Assembly: GCF_001742165.1 (NCBI RefSeq)
Contig: NZ_CP016442.1
Location: 1,054,001 to 1,118,000 of the forward strand
Source: Burkholderia stabilis
GTDB lineage: Bacteria > Pseudomonadota > Gammaproteobacteria > Burkholderiales > Burkholderiaceae
Direction: 5' to 3'
DNA length: 64,000 nt
Position numbers and translations under genes: made by a program. Shown here piece by piece: positions 62,326-64,000 of the stretch. The notes beneath the pieces are model-generated. The model saw nothing but the letters and a program-made list of their open reading frames with translations, was not told the DNA's origin and did not search any database. Position 1 is the stretch's first letter. The number at the start of each line of letters is the position of its first letter.

Positions 62326-64000
62326 GACGCGTCGACCCGCTGCGCGAGGCTGACCGTGAAGATGCCCATTTCGTCGATCCGCTGGTCGAGCTTGCGGAAA
62401 CCCGCGCGCGCGACGAGCTCGTCCATCTCGGCCTGCGAGCGGCGGCGCATCACCCAGGTCGCCTCGCCGCGATGGTTGTTCAGCGCGCGCGCGATGAATT
62501 CGAGCTGCGGATGCCACGGCTGCCCCGTATAGACGAGATAGCCGCCCGGCGGCACGGCCTGAGCGAGCCCGCGCAGCGAGCGCTCGATCAGCGCGTTCTC
62601 GCCGAACAGTTCATACAGGCCCGACACGATTGCGAGCGTCGGACGCGGCTCGAGCGTCGCAAGCGACGCTTCGTCGAACGCGTCGCCGCGCTCGAAGCGC
62701 GCGATCGGCTCGAGGCCGCGCTGCGCGATCAGCACGCGCCCGGCCTCGACGTTCGGCGGGCTGTAGTCGCGCAGCGTGATGTCGTCGGGCGCCGCGCCGT
62801 CGCGCTCGGCGGCCGTCGCGATTGCATCGAGCACGTAGCGCCCGTGCCCGGCCGCGATGTCGACGATCCGCACCGGTGTGCCGTGGCCGCGCAGCCGGCC
62901 GATCGCCGTGCCGATCAGTTCCTGCAGATGCACCTTGCGCTGGCGGATGCCGATCCAGCCCGGCGAATCGAGATACGTGCGGTCGATCAGCGCGCCGACG
63001 CCGAGCCGCCCTTGCGCGCGATTGCGGTACACGTAATCGAGCGTCGAGCCCGAATCGAAACCGAGCCGCAGCCCGAGCGCGATGCCGTCCGACAGCGCAC
63101 CGCCGGCTTTCAGGCCGGCGCGCGTGAGTGCCCAGTACGCGCGCGCGAACACGTTCGCGGGCGGCCGGCCGAGCGCCGCGTATTCGTCATGGAACGCGCC
63201 GCGCCGGTCGGCGTCGGCGAGCGACACGCGCGGGCTCGGCGCATCGAACTCGCGCAGCACGAACGCACGCAGCGGCGCGAGCGCCTGGGCGCGGTCGCGC
63301 TCGCCGAGCGTGTCGTGATAGAAGCCCGGCAGCACGATGCGCTCCTTGCGCGCGGAGCCGAGCCGTTCGAAGAAGCGGTCCTGCGGGCCGCGATGCACGA
63401 CCCAGTCGGCGCCCGAGATCAACAGCTGGGTCGGCACGGTGATCGCGGCCGCGTCGGCGACGATCCGCTTCGCGGTGTCGTGCAGGTCGAGCAGCATGTT
63501 GACCGCGATCGGTCGCGTGATCAGCGGGTCGGACGCATAACTCGCGATCCGCTCGGGGTCGTGCGTGAGGAATTTCGGCTTCACGTAGCTGTTCACGTAG
63601 AACAGCCCGCGCAGCTTGTGCATCAGCCGCAGGCCCGGCCGCGCAAACGGCACGTAGAGCTTGATGTGGAATGCCGGCGACGCGACGACGAGGCAGCGGA
63701 TCGGCGGCGCGTAGTCGTGCGCCCAGGTGGCCGCGAGCACCGCGCCGACGCTCTGGCCGACCACGGCCATGTCCTCGATCGCGATGCCGTGCGTATCGCG
63801 GATGTGTTCGACGAAGGTCTGCAGATCGCGCACCGATGCGGCCGCGCTCGGGCTGTAGCCGCGCGCGCCGGGCGAACGGCCGTGGCCGCGCGCATCCCAT
63901 GCGAAGAACGCGAAATCGGGCAGGTCGAGCTCGTCGACGAGGTGCGCGACGCGTGCCGAATGTTCGTGGCCGCGATGCAGCAGCACGATCGCGCCGCGGC
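62322..64000 (-). CDS. alpha/beta hydrolase fused to SAM-dependent methyltransferase (cut by window edge)
   Basis: At least 559 residues; the start lies beyond the window. The N-terminal half is a monoacylglycerol-lipase-like hydrolase: FFAWDARGHGRSPG, nucleophile elbow VVGQSVGAVLA, and GADWVVHRGPQD and PGFYHDTLGE for the acid and His. From about residue 330 a methyltransferase follows with VRIVDIAAGHGRYVLDA as SAM motif I and SGLYELFGEN. A lipid or lipid-linked substrate is suggested by the partner PAP2-phosphatase. First visible gene of a tightly overlapped three-gene unit that continues to the right. Confidence 0.87.
   Translation of the reverse strand, partial: RGAIVLLHRGHEHSARVAHLVDELDLPDFAFFAWDARGHGRSPGARGYSPSAAASVRDLQTFVEHIRDTHGIAIEDMAVVGQSVGAVLAATWAHDYAPPIRCLVVASPAFHIKLYVPFARPGLRLMHKLRGLFYVNSYVKPKFLTHDPERIASYASDPLITRPIAVNMLLDLHDTAKRIVADAAAITVPTQLLISGADWVVHRGPQDRFFERLGSARKERIVLPGFYHDTLGERDRAQALAPLRAFVLREFDAPSPRVSLADADRRGAFHDEYAALGRPPANVFARAYWALTRAGLKAGGALSDGIALGLRLGFDSGSTLDYVYRNRAQGRLGVGALIDRTYLDSPGWIGIRQRKVHLQELIGTAIGRLRGHGTPVRIVDIAAGHGRYVLDAIATAAERDGAAPDDITLRDYSPPNVEAGRVLIAQRGLEPIARFERGDAFDEASLATLEPRPTLAIVSGLYELFGENALIERSLRGLAQAVPPGGYLVYTGQPWHPQLEFIARALNNHRGEATWVMRRRSQAEMDELVARAGFRKLDQRIDEMGIFTVSLAQRVDAS

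Noticed and set aside
1..64000. tRNA, rRNA, CRISPR, insertion sequence, prophage or integron
   Set aside because: No cloverleaf-type gene, regularly spaced repeat array, transposase, integrase or attachment-site duplication was seen on reading both strands; small non-coding RNAs cannot be excluded by eye.

Overview
The window is high-GC DNA (strong G/C at third codon positions) from a beta-proteobacterium. Gene content and protein sequences most resemble the Burkholderia cepacia complex; this is judged by family recognition, not by a search. Coding density is high. I see no tRNA, rRNA, insertion sequence, phage or CRISPR array. It reads as core or stable accessory chromosome, with both alaS and glnS present.

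Region 1 (1-13476), cyclitol catabolism. Two divergent operons leave a shared 307 bp control region with two small palindromes. Leftward: a periplasmic sugar-binding protein, ABC ATPase, permease, two TIM-barrel isomerase/epimerase-like proteins, inositol 2-dehydrogenase (IolG) and a second Gfo/Idh/MocA oxidoreductase cut by the window edge. Rightward: an IolC kinase fused to a DUF2090 aldolase-like domain, IolD, IolE, IolB and a UPF0303 protein. Together they take up inositol and carry it to 2-deoxy-5-keto-gluconate-6-phosphate and its cleavage. IolA/MmsA and the usual RpiR-type IolR are not in view.

Region 2 (13520-20520): an SDR, then a leftward operon of thioesterase-livH-livM-livG-livF with no substrate-binding protein and an Arg in place of the Walker A Lys in LivF, then a zinc-ribbon Nudix hydrolase and a YbfB-type MFS exporter divergent from a LysR gene.

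Region 3 (20643-33006), housekeeping and mixed: LysR, alaS (with a perfect inverted repeat around its likely transcription start), a class III CoA-transferase, an RBBP9-type hydrolase, a glycine-zipper lipoprotein, glnS, a Nudix hydrolase, a surface-antigen-like protein, a dihaem cytochrome c peroxidase and an AcpA-type acid phosphatase.

Region 4 (33107-44174): a leftward six-gene operon (XapX, amidohydrolase with a Cys/His tail, DoxX, exported VOC protein, YoaK/DUF1275, alginate-export-type porin) divergent from a LysR gene. Next come a YcaC-like hydrolase, a second XapX protein, an NhaP-type antiporter, OsmC and pirin.

Region 5 (44229-60448): a leftward ten-ORF cellulose operon in the order bcsB-Z-C-E(split in two)-F-Q-A-G-R, tightly packed with many overlaps. 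A GAF-GGDEF diguanylate cyclase is divergent from it and could supply the c-di-GMP that BcsA (PilZ) and BcsE (RxGD) bind. BcsG predicts phosphoethanolamine-modified cellulose. The bcsE reading frame is broken at a three-copy 5-bp repeat, and loss of one copy would restore it exactly. This is the strongest unusual signal in the window.

Region 6 (60473-64000): an overlapping membrane/lipid cassette of a three-helix protein, a PAP2 phosphatase fused to a dual-specificity phosphatase, and an alpha/beta-hydrolase fused to a methyltransferase that runs off the end.
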